Below the pieces are notes generated by a model. That model did not search any database and was not told where the DNA came from. It saw only the letters and a program-made list of their open reading frames with translations. A stretch of 64,000 nt of DNA from Vanilla planifolia (taxonomy: Eukaryota > Streptophyta > Magnoliopsida > Asparagales > Orchidaceae), in NCBI GenBank assembly GCA_023846275.1, contig JAIUJO010000160.1, positions 375,809 to 439,808 of the forward strand. The letters run 5' to 3'. Both the position numbers and the translations under genes were made by a program. This document shows positions 1 to 15,540 of this stretch, in pieces. Every line of letters starts with the position of its first letter. Positions within the stretch are counted from its first letter, which is position 1.

Positions 1-3000
1 ATATATAGTTACCTAATATTAAACTAATATTTCATAATTGTTTATGCCTATGTATTTTTTGTTTTGATATTAATTCCAAACATAGCTTGATCATCACAAA
101 ACAAACGTCAATGGACTCATGGCAATGAGCTTAATTCAACGAAATATTTAACTTAAAGATTTTACATATTTTATTTCTTATTTTTGGACATAGTTTTTAG
201 AACTTTTTGATTCTTACATGATTTGATAATAAAAAGTGCTGCACTTTTTCTCTTAAGTATTTTTAAATTTAATTTTCTTGTATAATTTATCTAGTTTATT
301 TAAATATTCTTTATTGATTCTACTATATTTTTATGAAATTCTAAATTGCCACTTTTTAACTTACACATCACCTTTATTAGATTATGTTACATTTATTAAA
401 TTTATCTAATTTAAGAAATAATATATATATTTAGTAAATATTAAAATTATAATTTGTTATTAATTATGCTAAGATACATTTTTATTTCCAACTAATTCCA
501 AAAAATGTTTGATCATTTAGAAAGAAATTTTGTTAAACTTTTCCAGATTGTATCTATCAAATTAAATGTTGAATTTAACATTTTTATGCATTTCCTTTTA
601 TATGGCTTTTAAATGATTTGTAAGACTTTTTTATTCTAAACTAATTTGATACTTAAGAGTTCCAAGCTAGATCTCTTTAATATCATAGATTATAATTTCT
701 TCTATAACATTTAACTCATTTCTTTAAATTTTTTCTTTTGGATTGGATATATAACTATGAAACTCTAAAACAATTATTGTTAAACAATTAATTTTTTTTC
801 TTTTATTATATTATAGTCCTTTAATTTATCTCATCTATGCTTTAACATATATTAACTTTATTTTTGAATAAATGTTTATTCTAATTTCTTTATATGTGCT
901 TTGTTATTATGTGACAATTCTAAAGTTAGTCTAATCAAACTAATAAGATGTATTATTGGATTCGTCTCAATAAGCTCTATCCCATTTAAAATTTTTTAAA
1001 AATTTTATTTTTATTGTTTTATTAACCTTTATGAGGTATTTTGATTTTTTCCTAATATAATTCATATTTTTTATTACTATTTATGGGTATTTATTATTGT
1101 GTTTTGTAGAAATTCCCAATCATAACTAATAAAGACTAACAAAATATTATTGGAATTATCTTTACATGTTCTATAGAATTAAATACTCAATTCGAAAATT
1201 TTATGTTTTTTTCAATGGCTTCAACATTGTTGAGGTAACACTAGTATTTTTTTTCCTTTTTTTTGAGGATTAAGTATTTTATACTCAGTCATCTTAATAC
1301 CTTGGAAAGAAAACTCCACATACAATTTACCTCATTACTTTATATTTTCTCATTCGTTTTGTTATGTTACTATGAAATGCAAATTCCTCCCTTTTTTAAT
1401 GTTTGCATGGGCTTTGATTTGATTAGAAAACTTTGCTTTAATTTATTTTTTTTCAAATTTAATTTACACATAATAAATTAAAAAATAAATAAATTTATAA
1501 TTTATTCTTAATTAATTTATCATTCTATAATTAATTCAAAATAGGTCCAATCAAGATGAAACAAATATCATTATATTTAACTTATTAAACTTTGCACGAT
1601 TAAATATTTATCTCTAAAATATTAAATTTTTTATTTTTATTATTCTAGTATATTTTTTCAGGCATTTTGTTTCATATCTGATATAATGAATAGGGATATC
1701 ATGATATATCTCCTTAGTATTTCTAAATTCAACATTCAAATGCAATTTACCACATTTCCCTAAATTTTCTCTTTATTTTCATATGTTACTATGCAATGCC
1801 ATTTCTCTTCTAACGTTGCCTCTCTAATTCTTTGATTTGGTTTTAGTCTTTGCAGCATTTTTTCTCATTTCAATCTTTTTATATATTTACTTAATATTAA
1901 GAAAATTACATTATAGTTATTAATGCTTATTTTATTTGGTAATTTATAGTTGTTCCAAATAAGGTTAGAATGGGATGAAACAAATGTCATTGCACTTGCC
2001 TTAATGGCATTTATCATTATAAATAATAATTTATATATTTTAAATATTATATTTTTTTAGTATTTTGCAAAGTTTTTTAGGATATTTTTATTCTTACTTA
2101 ATGAGACAATTAATAATGCTAATTTGGATCTCTTTGTATCTTGTATTGCAATTTTCTCATATATTCTATCCCAATTCTTCAAATATTTTGCATTATCTTG
2201 TTTATTTTATTATGTGACCCAAAATCCCCTCTCATGTGATCTTTATTTTGTTGTTAACAAAGAAACATACTATTATTTTTATTTATTTATTTTGTAATTC
2301 ATAGTAAATGAAAATGACATATATGTTGATGAAATAAACATCATTGGACTAAAGTTGATAAGCTCAATCAAATTAAAAATTCATTTGTTATTTTTAAAAT
2401 ATTTCACCTATTTATGATTCTCAGATAACTTAAAAGGAATTTTAATTCGTACGATATTAGATGATTAAACATATCAAGCTCAATCTTCTTAGTTCATGGA
2501 ATCAATCATTCATCAATAACATATCTCATTTCTTCAAATTTTTTGCTTTGACCATGTTATATTATGATGAAAGTTTAAAAATTCTCTGAATTGGACATTA
2601 CATAGCATTGATTTAGTTCTATTATATCAATTCAATTTATCTTACTCTTCATTAATATGTAATTTATTTTTCATTTATATTAAAATATTTTTTTTATCTA
2701 TTCTTTTTTATTTTATTAATTCATAATAATTTTAATTGAGTTTTTGTTGAGATTAAATGAATAATGTTGGGATCAACTTAATGAGTTCTTTCTAATAAAA
2801 TATTCTTTGTAATAATTTTAAATATTTTTTTTCTAGTGTTTTGGTTCCTTTTATGAGCGTTTCTATTAATACCTGATTTGACCATAAGGGATGCTAAACT
2901 TGATTTTCTTAGTTTTTTGGAATCCATCATTCTTGTAAAATAAATCATTTCACCAAAACTCTCTGCTTTTATTTTAATATATTACTATGCATGACTAACT

Positions 3001-6000
3001 CTCTTCTCAAGTGAACCTTACATTACGTTTATTTTGTTATTATGAATATTTTGAACTTAACTCATTAAAACATAACTAACCTCAATTAGCTCTCTCTAAT
3101 TAAATATTTATTTCTACTATTTTTAAATATTTTTTTCTAAATTTTGATCATGTTTTGTGAAACATTTTTTCATACAATATTAGATATTTAAGAATAATAC
3201 AATAAATTTCTCTAGTATCTTGGGAAAAACCTTCCCCATAAAATTTATCTCATTTCTTCTTATTTTTTAGTTTTGATTTTACCATACCACTATAGTACTT
3301 TAAACCTCCCTCTTGTGACCTTGACATAACTTTGATTTGGTTAAATTACATTTCTTTCATTTTCGTAATTTTTTTAATAAATTTTTTAATTAATATTAAA
3401 TTAATAATTTTAATTATTTGCATATAGTTTATTTGAAAGTTCGTAGTAATTACAAGAAAGGTCTGATCGAGATGAAACAAGCTTCATTAGGCTTTTTTTT
3501 CTTACTAGGTCTGATAGTAATTCTAAGAGTTTGGCAAACTTCACAAGGAATTTTATTTCTTGCTAGATTTGATGTCCAAGGATACTATATTGGTTCTCTT
3601 TATGATCTCAGGATACAACTTCCTTATACCGTTTATCTCCTTTTTACAAAGTTTTTTCATTCATTTAGTCATATTGCAATAAAAACCTAATTGTTCTCTT
3701 TTGTGACATTTACTTCTCTTTGCTTTTCCTATATTACAAACCCTTAATTTATGTCATTTATAATACATATTTGTTAATCGTAAACGAATTATTTATTATA
3801 TTAAGCGCTTAGTTAACTTGATAATTCACAGTAATTCTACGCAAGATCTAATCAAGTTAAAAAAGGTCGTTTCACCAATCTCGACATCCTATCTCCTATA
3901 AACTACTTATTTTTATAGTTTGTGGCTTTTTATTTTTTAGGACACTAGCTTGCATTATTATATATTTCAATTCATTCATGATTTGTTGATAAAAAATTTT
4001 ACATTCGATAAAGTTAATGTCTTGGTATCCAACTTTCCCACACAATTTATCATTTTAACTCAAATGTTTTGCTTTGATTTGTTATGTTACAATGCTACTC
4101 CAAATCCACCAATATATGACCTTTTCAATGCCTTGTATTAGCTATATTATATTACTTCAAGTTATCTCATTTCAATAATAATATGAACTTATGTGATTTT
4201 AAAGTTATAATTTGTTATAAATTATGTTTACTTATTTTAGTAATTCATATCGGTTCCAAATGAAAATCAATCAACGAAAAATAAGCATAGTTGGGCTCAA
4301 TAGGTCGTGCTCAATTAAACTAATATTTAATACCTAAGTTTTATTATAAATGGTTTCATCATGCCTTTTGGGAAATCTTGTGTCGTACAAAATTTTGCAA
4401 TATAAGATTTTGCACTCAAACATATCTTGGAATGTAATTTTTTAGCATAATTTATCTAATTTTTATAGGTCTTCACTTTAATTTGGTTATACTATTATGT
4501 AATGGCAAATCTTCCCAAGTGTAACTTCTACAGTACTTTGATTTGGATTTATTATACTGCTTTAATTTAAGACATCTTTTTTAAAATATTTTTTAATTTT
4601 TAAAACCGTTATTGACATTTGTGGTTTTTTTGGTAATTTTCCATAATTCGAATTGATTTTTAATCAAGATAAAGTAGGCATATGGGATTTCATAGTCGAT
4701 CTATTTAATATGTTTGCACACTTTAAAATGTAATTTGTGCATTTTTTCAAAATGTTCTCGATAATTTGACTATATTGGAAGAGAAGTCAATTTGTTCTCT
4801 CATGTGACTTTTACACTACTTTGATTTGGTTATATTACATTGCATTTATTTATTTTATTTTGGATTAAATGTATGTTTTCTTGATATTAGAATATAAATT
4901 TTCTGTTATTTATGCTTCTTAGAAATTGTAACTTGCAACAATTACAAACGAGGTGTGATCAAGATGAAAAAAATATTTTTCACTTGCCTCAATGACTCCT
5001 ATGCAACTAAATAATTCTTTCTATATTTCTAAATAGTTTAAATTTTAATGTTAAACAGATACAATGGTTTCGATTGGTTATTTTACTTTTTTAAAATATT
5101 TCTATTTTCAACTTTATAATATATTTACTTAATACTAAAATTATAATTCACTTTTTGCGTATGCTTATTTAGTTCTAAAACTTTTTGCAACTTGAAACAA
5201 GGTCTAATGGAGATGAAACAGAAGTCATTAGATTCATTTTGATGAGCTCTATCAATTTGTATATTAATTTTTTTATATATTTTTTATATTTAATATTTTG
5301 TTTCTAAGTTTTGTTTCACTTTATGAGACATTTCAGTTTGGTTCTAATTTAATGATTGAGAAATTTAGGTTTGTTCACCAAGGTAACTTGGAATGTGATT
5401 TTCTTATACAATTTATATCATTTCATCAACTTTTTTCTTTACTTTTTTTATATTAATATTTAAATCTAAATCTACTCTCTTGTGACCCATAAATCACTTA
5501 CAATTTGCTTTATTATATTTCTTCAACTTATCTCTTTAACCTTTAACATTTATTTATTCTTTTTAGATGAGGCAAAAATATTAAGCTCATCTTAATGAGT
5601 TTTATGCTTTTAAATATTCACTTTTATATTTTTTATACTCATTTATTTTTTAAGAAATTTTGAATGCCTCACAAAGTAGTGTCATTCACATTTGATTTTA
5701 TGAATAAGGCCGCTATAATCGATTTCCATAATATCTAGGAACAAAACTTTCTGGTACAATTTATCTCATTTTTTCAATTTTTTCTTTTATTTTATTTTTC
5801 TATGAAATTTTAATTCTTTTATGTTGTAACCTTTATTTTTAGTTTAATTTGGTAAAATTATAATTTTTTAATTTATCTAATTTTAGTACTAATATATATT
5901 TATTAAATATAAAAATAATTATTGAATATTTTTTATGTTTGCTTAATTTGGTAATTAATAGTAATTCCATATGATTTTAGATATGTAGGAAAAATGTTAA

Positions 6001-9000
6001 TTGAATTTTCTTGATAAGTTATATGCAATTAGATTTTTTAAAATATTTTTTAATATTTAATTTTCTATTGCAATAGCATATTTTATGTGACATTTTGATA
6101 TGTACCTTACTTGGTGATTGAGATATCATATGTCTAAATGATTGTATGATAAACTGTAACTCCCTTATATAATTTTTTCTCATTTTTGGAAACATTTTGC
6201 TCTAATTTGATTATAATACTATGTCACTCAAAATTTCATCCCTTTTACCTTTTATCTCTTTAATTTGTTCATATACTATGGCTTTAGTTAATGTAAATTG
6301 GGATTTAATATAAATTTACCTAATATTTAAAAATAATTTAATACTTTATTACTTATTTATTTTTATAATTTATTACTTTATTACTTATTTATCTTAACAA
6401 GCTTTATTCTATAAATTATTCATTTCTAGATTTTCAAATGTTTTATTTACTTGGGTTCTTCCTTGATTTATTAGAAATTTAAATTTGTACCTTATTTGAT
6501 GATGAGAATGTAACACTCAATCTACTTAGCTTCTTGCAATGTAACATTCTGTTATAATTTATCTCATTTATTCAAAATTTTCACTTTGATTTGTCATATT
6601 TGTAAGTCATTCAAAGTTTTGTCTTGTGTTAGCTTTAATTACTTTGAAAAGGATATATTACATTGCCTCAATACAAGGTAATTTAGTGCTTATTTATTAC
6701 TTATTAGGACACATTACTTGTTCAATACGTTAAAAAAATAATTTATTTTTATTTATGCATATTTATTTTAGTTATTCATAGAAATTCAATACTAAGGCTG
6801 ATCTAAATAAAGATTGTAAGGCTCATCTAGTTATGACTTATGGAATTAAATGTTCATTCTTATAATTTTAAATATGTTTGAGCTTTTAATTTTGACATGC
6901 TTTAAGAGAAATGTATATTTGTACATGATTTCAATATATAAGGAATTCAACTTTCCCATAACATTTGTATCATTTCTTAAAAAATGATTCTTTTGTTTTG
7001 TTATGTTAAATGTAGCTATAGATTTCCTCTTATGTAATCTTTATATTACATTGATTTAATAAAATTTGTCAAATATTCTTTTGGTAAATCATAATAACTT
7101 CAAATGAAGTAAAGCCAAGTTGTATTAATCATCATTTGATCTCTCTCAACAAACTCTATCTGCTCAAATAATCAATTCTACATTTTTACATTTTTAATTT
7201 TATTATTTTCCCCTTGGTATCTTGGTTGGCAAAGTTATCTTATGATTGTTCTTGCTTATTCAAATACATTGTAATGATTTTCTTGCATTACTACAAAAGT
7301 CTAAGTCTTCTGTTGTGCCACCATTATGCCACATTTATTTGGTTAGATTATAATACTTGAAATTTTATCTTTTCAATTAAAATAATAACTTATTATTGTT
7401 AATTCATATACAATTTTATTTTCACTATAATTCAAGATAATTCCTAAGCAATAAAAACAATGGTGGTTGGACTCATCTCGATGAGCTTTATAGAATTTGT
7501 AATTTTTATATATTTTATTTTCTATGGCTTTAGAATTCTTAATCAGTAATTTTGATTATTTCCTTATTTGTTGATCAATAATGCTACTTACTCTCTATCT
7601 CCTTAGTGTTTTAGAATACAACTTTCTTATATAATTTATCACATCAATTGAAATATTTTACTTGATTTTGTTATATTATCATACAATTTTGAAGCTCGTT
7701 CCATGTCAGTATTGCATCACTTTGTTTTGGTTATAATATATAGTTTTAATTTTTCTAATTTAAGGATTAATATATATACATATACACTTAACATTAAAAC
7801 AACATTTTTTTTCAAATGAGACGCATCATTGTAGTAAACCCAATAAGCCTTAACTTATAGAAGTCTCTGTTTAAAATTTTTCTATATTCTATTTTGAATG
7901 GTTTTAGTTATTTTATGAGACATTTTTATTCACACTAGATTTTAGGAATAATATAATATAATATCTCCAAAGTGTCTTGTTATGTAACTATCTAGTAAAA
8001 AATACTATGTAACTCTAAATATATTCTCATGTAGCCTTTAAATAACTTCAATTTTTCTTTTACATATTGAACAACACATTTTGATTCTTGCAAAATAAGA
8101 TTATTAAGGAAGCTATGCTCACTCTACTTATTATCTTTGAATTCAACTTTCTCATGTAATTTATCTAATTTCTTAAAGAATTTCTCCTATAATTTTTTAT
8201 TTTACTGTGAAATATTAATTCTTCTCTCATGTGATAGTTATTTCTTTTTTATTTTATTATATTTATATTTCTTTAAATTATCTTATTCCAAATGAGGTCT
8301 AATCAAGATGAAAGAATCATCATTAAATTACTAGATTTCTCTAAATCTAGATTTATGTGACCCTTTGAAGGCCTTGAATTGGTTTTGCTAATTTTTCCAA
8401 TTTATAAGATTTCAAGGTTAATATATACTTAAAATTATAATAATAATTTATTTTCATTTACACTTAATTAGTCTGATAGTTTCCAATAATTCTTAAGGAT
8501 GACTTATTGAGATAAAAAAACATTGTCTGCTCTACTTGATGTGCATTACTTATCTAAATATCTGTTTTTATATTTTTAAATAGTTTTTCACAATAATTTT
8601 TGCACTTCTTATGTAAAAATTTTATTTGTATTTAACGACCTCCTTAGCATCATGCAATGCAACTTTCCTATAAAAAATTGCCTCATTTTCTGGAAATTTT
8701 TTCTTGTATTTGGTAGTGTAACCATTTAACACTAAATTTCCTCCATTATGACTTTTACACCACCTTTCTTTGGTTATCTTACATTGTTTTTTAATAACGT
8801 AATTTTAGTTCTAATTTAAATTTTCCTAATATTAATATAATATTTTATTATATGAAAGCATTTTTAGTAAGATAATTCACAGAAATCCTAAATGTCATCC
8901 AACATACAAAATAAATATATGTAGACTCATCTTCTTGTGTCCTTTTTATCTTGATATTTTTTATCATCATGAATATTTTTTTCTAGGTTTTCACATATTT

Positions 9001-12000
9001 TATGAGACATTTGATTTATACCTAATTTCTTGTTTGAATGTATTACACTCAGTCTCTTTAGTATCCATGAATGCAAGTTTCTAGTATAATTTCTCTTCTT
9101 TTTTCAAACTTTTTTTATTGATTTTATTAAATCATTTTATAAGTCTAAATCTTCTCTTATGTGACCTTTATACCCTAAATTTTTCTATGTTACATTCATT
9201 CATTTTATAAAATTCAAATGAAGGTCTTATTGAGAAATGACCAACATCAACACACTCATCTTCATGTGCTCATCCAATCAAATAATCAATTTTTTTATTT
9301 TTGTAATATTTTATTTTTTATTGCTTTGAGATGCTGTAAGAGACATTTCGATTCTTCACTGATTTTATAATTGAAGATGTTATAGTCAATCTCCTTACAA
9401 TCAAGGAAAGACATTTTCTTTTGCAATTTATGTTGTTTCTTTAAAGTTTTCACTTTTATTTAATATAATACTTTATTTTAATTTATCTTATTTTATTTTT
9501 ATTATATAATTATGTAATATTTAAATAATAATTTATTAATATTTATTCTTATTAGCTTCTACTTTTTGTAGTAATTCCAATGAGGTCCAATGAAAAGTAA
9601 ATGTCATTTGGCTCACCTCGATGAAGTCTACATAATTATATATTATTTTTTATATTTAAAAAATATTTTCTCATATTTTGGCATGATTTATGATACATCT
9701 ATTACAGTTTTATGTTTCTTTGTGGTTGTGTTAGATTGCATTAGTTGCTCTCATTTATGCTTCAATATATGTTCAACAATTTTAAAATAATATATTTTTT
9801 AAATTTATGCTTATTTTGCTTTAGTAATTTATTCCTCACATTTGTTTAGTGCATTGTAATAAATCGAAATGGGGTTTGATTAATGCGAGGCTCAATTTAA
9901 ATATTCAATTCTATATTTTAAAATATTTTATTTTCTATTACTTGGGCATACTTTACAAGATATTTTTATTTGTGCCTAATTTGATCATCAGTATGTTACA
10001 TTATATCTTCTTAGTTTAATTAATTGCAAGTTTCTTGTGTAATTTATGTCATTTGTTCCAAGTTTTTGCTTTAATTTAGTCACTTTACTTTGTACCACAA
10101 AGTATCCTATCATGCCAATTTATATTAACTTACATTGGTTTTGCCATAGTGCTTAAATTTATCTTATTCTCAAAGAAAATATATAGTTATTTAGTATTAA
10201 AAAAATAATTTCTTATTATTTATCACTATTTACTTTAGTAATTCATTGTAATTATAAATGTGATCTAATTGACACAAAATAAATATAATTGGACTCTTCT
10301 TGACATGCTCTATTTTATTATATATTAAATTTGAAGTTCTTCATTATTTTGTTTCTCCATCACAACAGCATGCTAATAGAGATTTTGAATCTTACCTAAT
10401 TTAATGATAAGAAATGCTACTCTTGATCTCCTTAGTACCTTGGAATGAAACTTTCCATGGAATTTATCTTATTTCTTTAAAGAGCTTACTTTAATTTTGT
10501 TATTTTATAACTTAACTCAAATCTTCTTGTGTACCCATTACATTGCCTTAATTTGCTTTACCAACATTATTCTGTAACACTTAATCTTCTCCATTTCAAC
10601 CCTCAACTTATGTCAAAGTGAATCAATGCCACCAGCAAAAATAATATGTAATTAAAATTTTAATCCATTGTTAAGTATTCATATTCACTTAAATAATTCA
10701 CTATAATTCCAAAAGATGATAGATCAACATGAAACAGATTTTGTTGGGCTTTATTGATAAGCTCAAATCAAATAAATATTTACTTCTAAATTAGTTCAAA
10801 ATTTGAAAATCAAGGATGACAAAATTAATTTACTATCTATGTCAGAATAAAAATTTTTCATATAATTTATCTTATTTTTTAAAATTTTTCTCCCTTATTT
10901 TGATATATTATTAAGTAATTCTAAACATCATACCATGTGACCTTTATATTGCTCTGATTGGATTATATTACATTAACTCAATTTATTTAATTTCAACTTT
11001 AATGTATTTGTACTTAATATTAAAATAATAATTTATTTTTATTTATGTCCATTTCTTAGGTTTTTAGTATGCTATAATAGGTAATTTCATTTGCACATTA
11101 TTTGATTGGGACGAAAGTTATAATTGATTCTTTAGCATCTTAGAATGTGACTTTCTCTTAAAATAAATTTGATTTCATCAAATCTTTTAATTTTATTTAA
11201 TCATATTACAATGCAACTTTATATCTAATATCATGTGGCATTTACATCACATTGATTTCATAATTTTGAATTAGTTTCATTTATCTTATTTTAGATTTAA
11301 CAAATATTACTTATCATTTAAATAATTAGTTTTTATTATTATTTGATATTCGCTTTTCAAATAAGTGGTAATTCCAACATGGTTTGATAAACACAAAAAA
11401 CTTCTTTGAAAATTCATCTAGACAAGCCCTGTCTAATTAAATATTTTTTCAATATTTTTTACACATTCTATGAGATATGAGAATTTGTACCAAATTTGTT
11501 GGTCGAGGGTGCCATAGTTGTTCTCCTTAGTGTCTTAGAGTAAGCTTTTCCTATATAGTATATCTCGTTTATTCAAATTTCTAACTTTTTGTTTGTTGCA
11601 TTACTATCAAACTATAAATCTCCGCTCAAGTGACTTTTACAAAGCATTAATTTCGATATATTACATTACTCTAATTTATACCATATCAAGTTTAATTTGA
11701 TAATTGATAATAATTTCAAATCAAGTTGAACTAAAATGAAACAAGTCTTATTTGACTCATCTCAATGACCTCTATCCAAGAAAATATTCTTTTCAATATA
11801 TTTAAATATTTTCTTTTTTTTAGCATTATATGATATTTTATAAGATATTTTGATTTGTACTTTACTTAGTGATCAAGGATATCAAAACTTCATATACCTA
11901 GTATCTTATAATATAAATCTTTAGTGCTATTTATTTTACTTCTAAAGAGTTTTTTGTTTTATTTGGTTATGTTACTACACAACTTTAAATATCTTCTTCA

Positions 12001-15000
12001 TTTACTAGCCTTGACAAGCTCTATCTAATTAAATATTCACTTAATATTTTTTAATTTTTTATTATTTTTGGTTTTTGAATGATTTATGAGTCATTTTCAT
12101 TCAGTCATAATTTGATAATTTAGGATATTACACAACACTCATTAGTATCATAGGAAGAACCTTTCTTATGTAATGTTTTTCATTTTTTTCCAAATTGTTT
12201 CCTTAATTTAGCTATGTTAGATTACATATATTTATCTCTTTTTAGCTTTAATACATATCTACTATATATTACAGAAATAATTTATCATTATTTAGCTTAT
12301 TTTCTTGTGTAGTTTGTAGTGACTCTAATTAGGTATGATTGAGATCAAACAAATCTTGTTGGAGACCTTTGAATCCCATTAAATGTTCAATTCTACTTTT
12401 GTTAATATTTTATTTCCTCTTATTTTCCCATGTTTTATGAATCATTTTGATCTATCTTAATTTTAACATCAAAGATGTTACACATTAGCTCCTTATTATC
12501 TTCAAATGCTAGTTTGCCATATAATTTTTCTTATTTTCTCAAATATTTTTAGTTTCGCTTAGATATAATACTACATAACTATAAGTTGGCTCTTATCTAA
12601 GCTTTACATTTCATTAATTTATTTTATTAAATTACTTAAATTTATTATTATTTTTGCTAATTTAGTACGATAAGCTTACTAATTCCAAACAAGATTTAAT
12701 ATAGATGAAAGTGATAGCATTGTACTTGCCTCGATCATCTGTATTCAATTAAACATTCATTTTTATTTTCTTAAATAACTTTTTCTTAAGGTTTTGGCAT
12801 CCTTCCTTAGATATTTCAAATTGCACTTGATTTAATGTTCAAGGGCAATACACTTGATCACCATCAAAAATTGTAATGCAATTTTATATATAATTCAACT
12901 CATTTCTTTTTTTTTGATTTTATTATATTACTATATAACTCTTAATGTCCTCTCATGTTACCATTACATCACTTTGGCTTGATTATAATCTAATATTACA
13001 ATTTATTTGTTTTTAACTTTAATAAATATTTAATTAGTATTAAAAAAAATTGTTATATTTTATGTTTATTAACTTCCTTAATTCATAATAATTTAAAGTA
13101 ACACTTAATCAAGATATTTTATTTATTTATTTCATAGGGTACTTAATCTCTTTGAAAAAAATAAAGAGAAAGTGTGGTAAAATGGAATGACAATAACAAA
13201 TTTTTAGGAGACATTTTTAGTTTTAGGGGATTTAACATTTGATGATGCTACACCCAATTTCCTTAATGTAATGAAATGGTACAATATAGGCTAATTCATC
13301 TCATTTTTTCAAATATCTTTCTTTAATTTAGACATATCACCAAGTAGCTCTAAGTCTCCTCACATGTGACCCTCACATATTTCTTTTACATATTTTAAAT
13401 AGTTTATTTTCTAGGGTTTTTGCATGCCTTACCAAATATTTTGATTCACAATTAATTTCTAGATTGAAGACCTTACACTCAATTTGGTTGTCACTAACAC
13501 AAAATCTCATCATACATGATAATTAAATTATGTAATTTGTTTATGCTATATTTTTTAGTTTGTGTCACTTCAACTTTAATATATATTTACTTAATGTTAA
13601 AATAATAGTTTAATTTTATTTATACACGTTTTCTTTGGGTATTGATAATAATTACAAACCATGTTGTATTAAAATTAAATAAAAGTATTCTGACCATTTT
13701 AATATGCTCTATCCAATTACATATTCATTTCTACATTTCCAAATATGTTTTTTAAATTTTGTCACACTTTATCATACATTTTAATTCATGCCAAATTAAA
13801 TGATTGATGAACCTATAGTCCATCTCCTTAATATGTTGAAAACATTTCCCATATAATTTACCTTGTTTCTTAAAATTTTTCTCTTAAATTTTTTTATATC
13901 ATGATATAACTATAAATCTCCTCTCATATGATACATACATTACTTCGATTTATTTATATTAAATTAATTCAATTTATCATTTTTTCATCTTTAACTTATG
14001 TACTTACTTAATACATGAATTGTAATTTATTTTCATTTCTACTATTTACTTCTGTAATTTGTGGTAATGCAAATGAAGTTTGTCAAGATGAATTAAACAT
14101 GTTTGGAGTCATATTAACAAGGACTATAAACCTAAATATTTATTTCTATATTTTTTAAAAACATTTCTACATGTTTTCAATCATTTATGAGATATTATGA
14201 TTTGTAGATAAGCTTGTGATTAAGGATGCTACACATAATCTATTTACTTTCTTGGGGTGAATGTTTCTTGTGTAATTTATCTTATTTAAATAAATATTTC
14301 GATTTGATATTTTTATGTTACTAGAAGGCTTTAAACTACATCTTATGTGACCTTTAAATTCCTTGTATTTGATTCTATTATATTCCTTTAATTTTTGTTG
14401 TTTCAACTATTTTATATATATTCTTATTAATAAAATAATAACATATTATTTTATATGAATATTTACTTTGATAATTCATAGAAGTTCAAAATCAGGTCAA
14501 ATCGTGATTGAACAAATGTCATTGAACTCGTGTCGACCACCTCTATCAATTTAAATAAATATTTTTGCAATCTTTAATATTTTATTTATTTGTTTTAGTA
14601 GAAGTTCTGAGAAATTTTAATAAGATTAAATGATCATTAAATAATTTATTTCTCATTACTATCATTTAATATAAATTTCTTGAATAATTGATCTTATATG
14701 ATCAATTTTTTTATTTTCATATATTACTAAGTTACTATAAATCTCTTCTCTTGTGAGCTTTGTGTTTGATTAATCATGTTATGTGACATTATTTCAATTT
14801 ATCTAATTTTTTCTTTAATAAATATTTACATAACATAAAAAAATAATTTATTATTATTTAAACTTATTCATATTTGTAATTCATAGTAACTCTGAACATG
14901 GACTGATCAAGAAGAAATAAGTATCGTTGGACGCAACTTGATTAACTTTATCCAACAAAATATTTATTCCTAAATTTTTAGATATTTTTTTTCTATCTTT

Positions 15001-15540
15001 TATGTTGTTTAGATGGCATCTTGATTTGCAACTAATAAGATTATCTAGAACATCAAACTTAATATCCTTAGTTTCTTTGAAATTAAATTTTCTACATAAT
15101 TTTTCTCATTTTTATTTTAACTCTAAATATCCTCCAATAGGATGTTTGCATCATTCAATTTGTATATATTACATTTCTTTAAATTAGCTAATTTCATAAT
15201 AAACATATTTTTTCTTAGTATTAAGATAATTTTTTTATTATTTATTCTTGTTTAATATTATAATATGTAGTAATTGCAAATGTAGTCAAATCAAGATAAA
15301 ACAAATGATGTTTGACTCTTCATGACAAGCCTTCTCGAAATAAATGTTCAATTTTATGTTTTAAATGTCTTATTCTGTATGATTTTGGCATGCTTTACAG
15401 TATATTTCAATTGATACCTTGTTTTACTATTAATGATGTTACTTTTAATCACCTTACTATCTTAGAATGCATCTTTTGCTTACAATTTTTCATATTTCTT
15501 TTATTTATTATTTATTAATATTACTACATAATTAAAATGT
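1..15540 (+). repeat. Left AT-rich tandem array, ~400-bp degenerate unit, plus orientation
   Basis: About 40 diverged units follow one another, each recognisable by the same words in the same order: TAATTCATAGTAATTCCAAA, then GATGAAACAAATGTCATTGG, then CTCATCTCGATGAGCTCTAT, then ATTTTGGCATGCTTTATGAG, then CTCAATCTCCTTAGTATCTT, then AATTTATCTCATTTCTTCAA, then CTTTGATTTGGTTATATTAC. Landmark positions for the second word near 13,650, 14,080, 14,500, 14,910 and 15,290 give a spacing of about 380-430 bp. Other clear hits lie near 1,550, 1,960, 3,465, 5,200, 8,295, 9,590, 10,715 and 12,700. Some units are shortened to 200-300 bp. The array runs off the left window edge. The plus strand is strongly T-rich. 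No reading frame is kept between units, so the small open frames inside are chance. Family and function are unknown; an old satellite is the simplest reading. Confidence 0.85.

Noticed and set aside
1263-15518. Short open frames of 60-90 codons in the left array (for example 1,263-1,481, 3,418-3,690, 9,590-9,790, 15,312-15,518)
   Set aside because: They are rich in Phe, Leu, Ile and Tyr, as expected from T-rich DNA, and fall at different phases of the repeat unit. None is kept between units.
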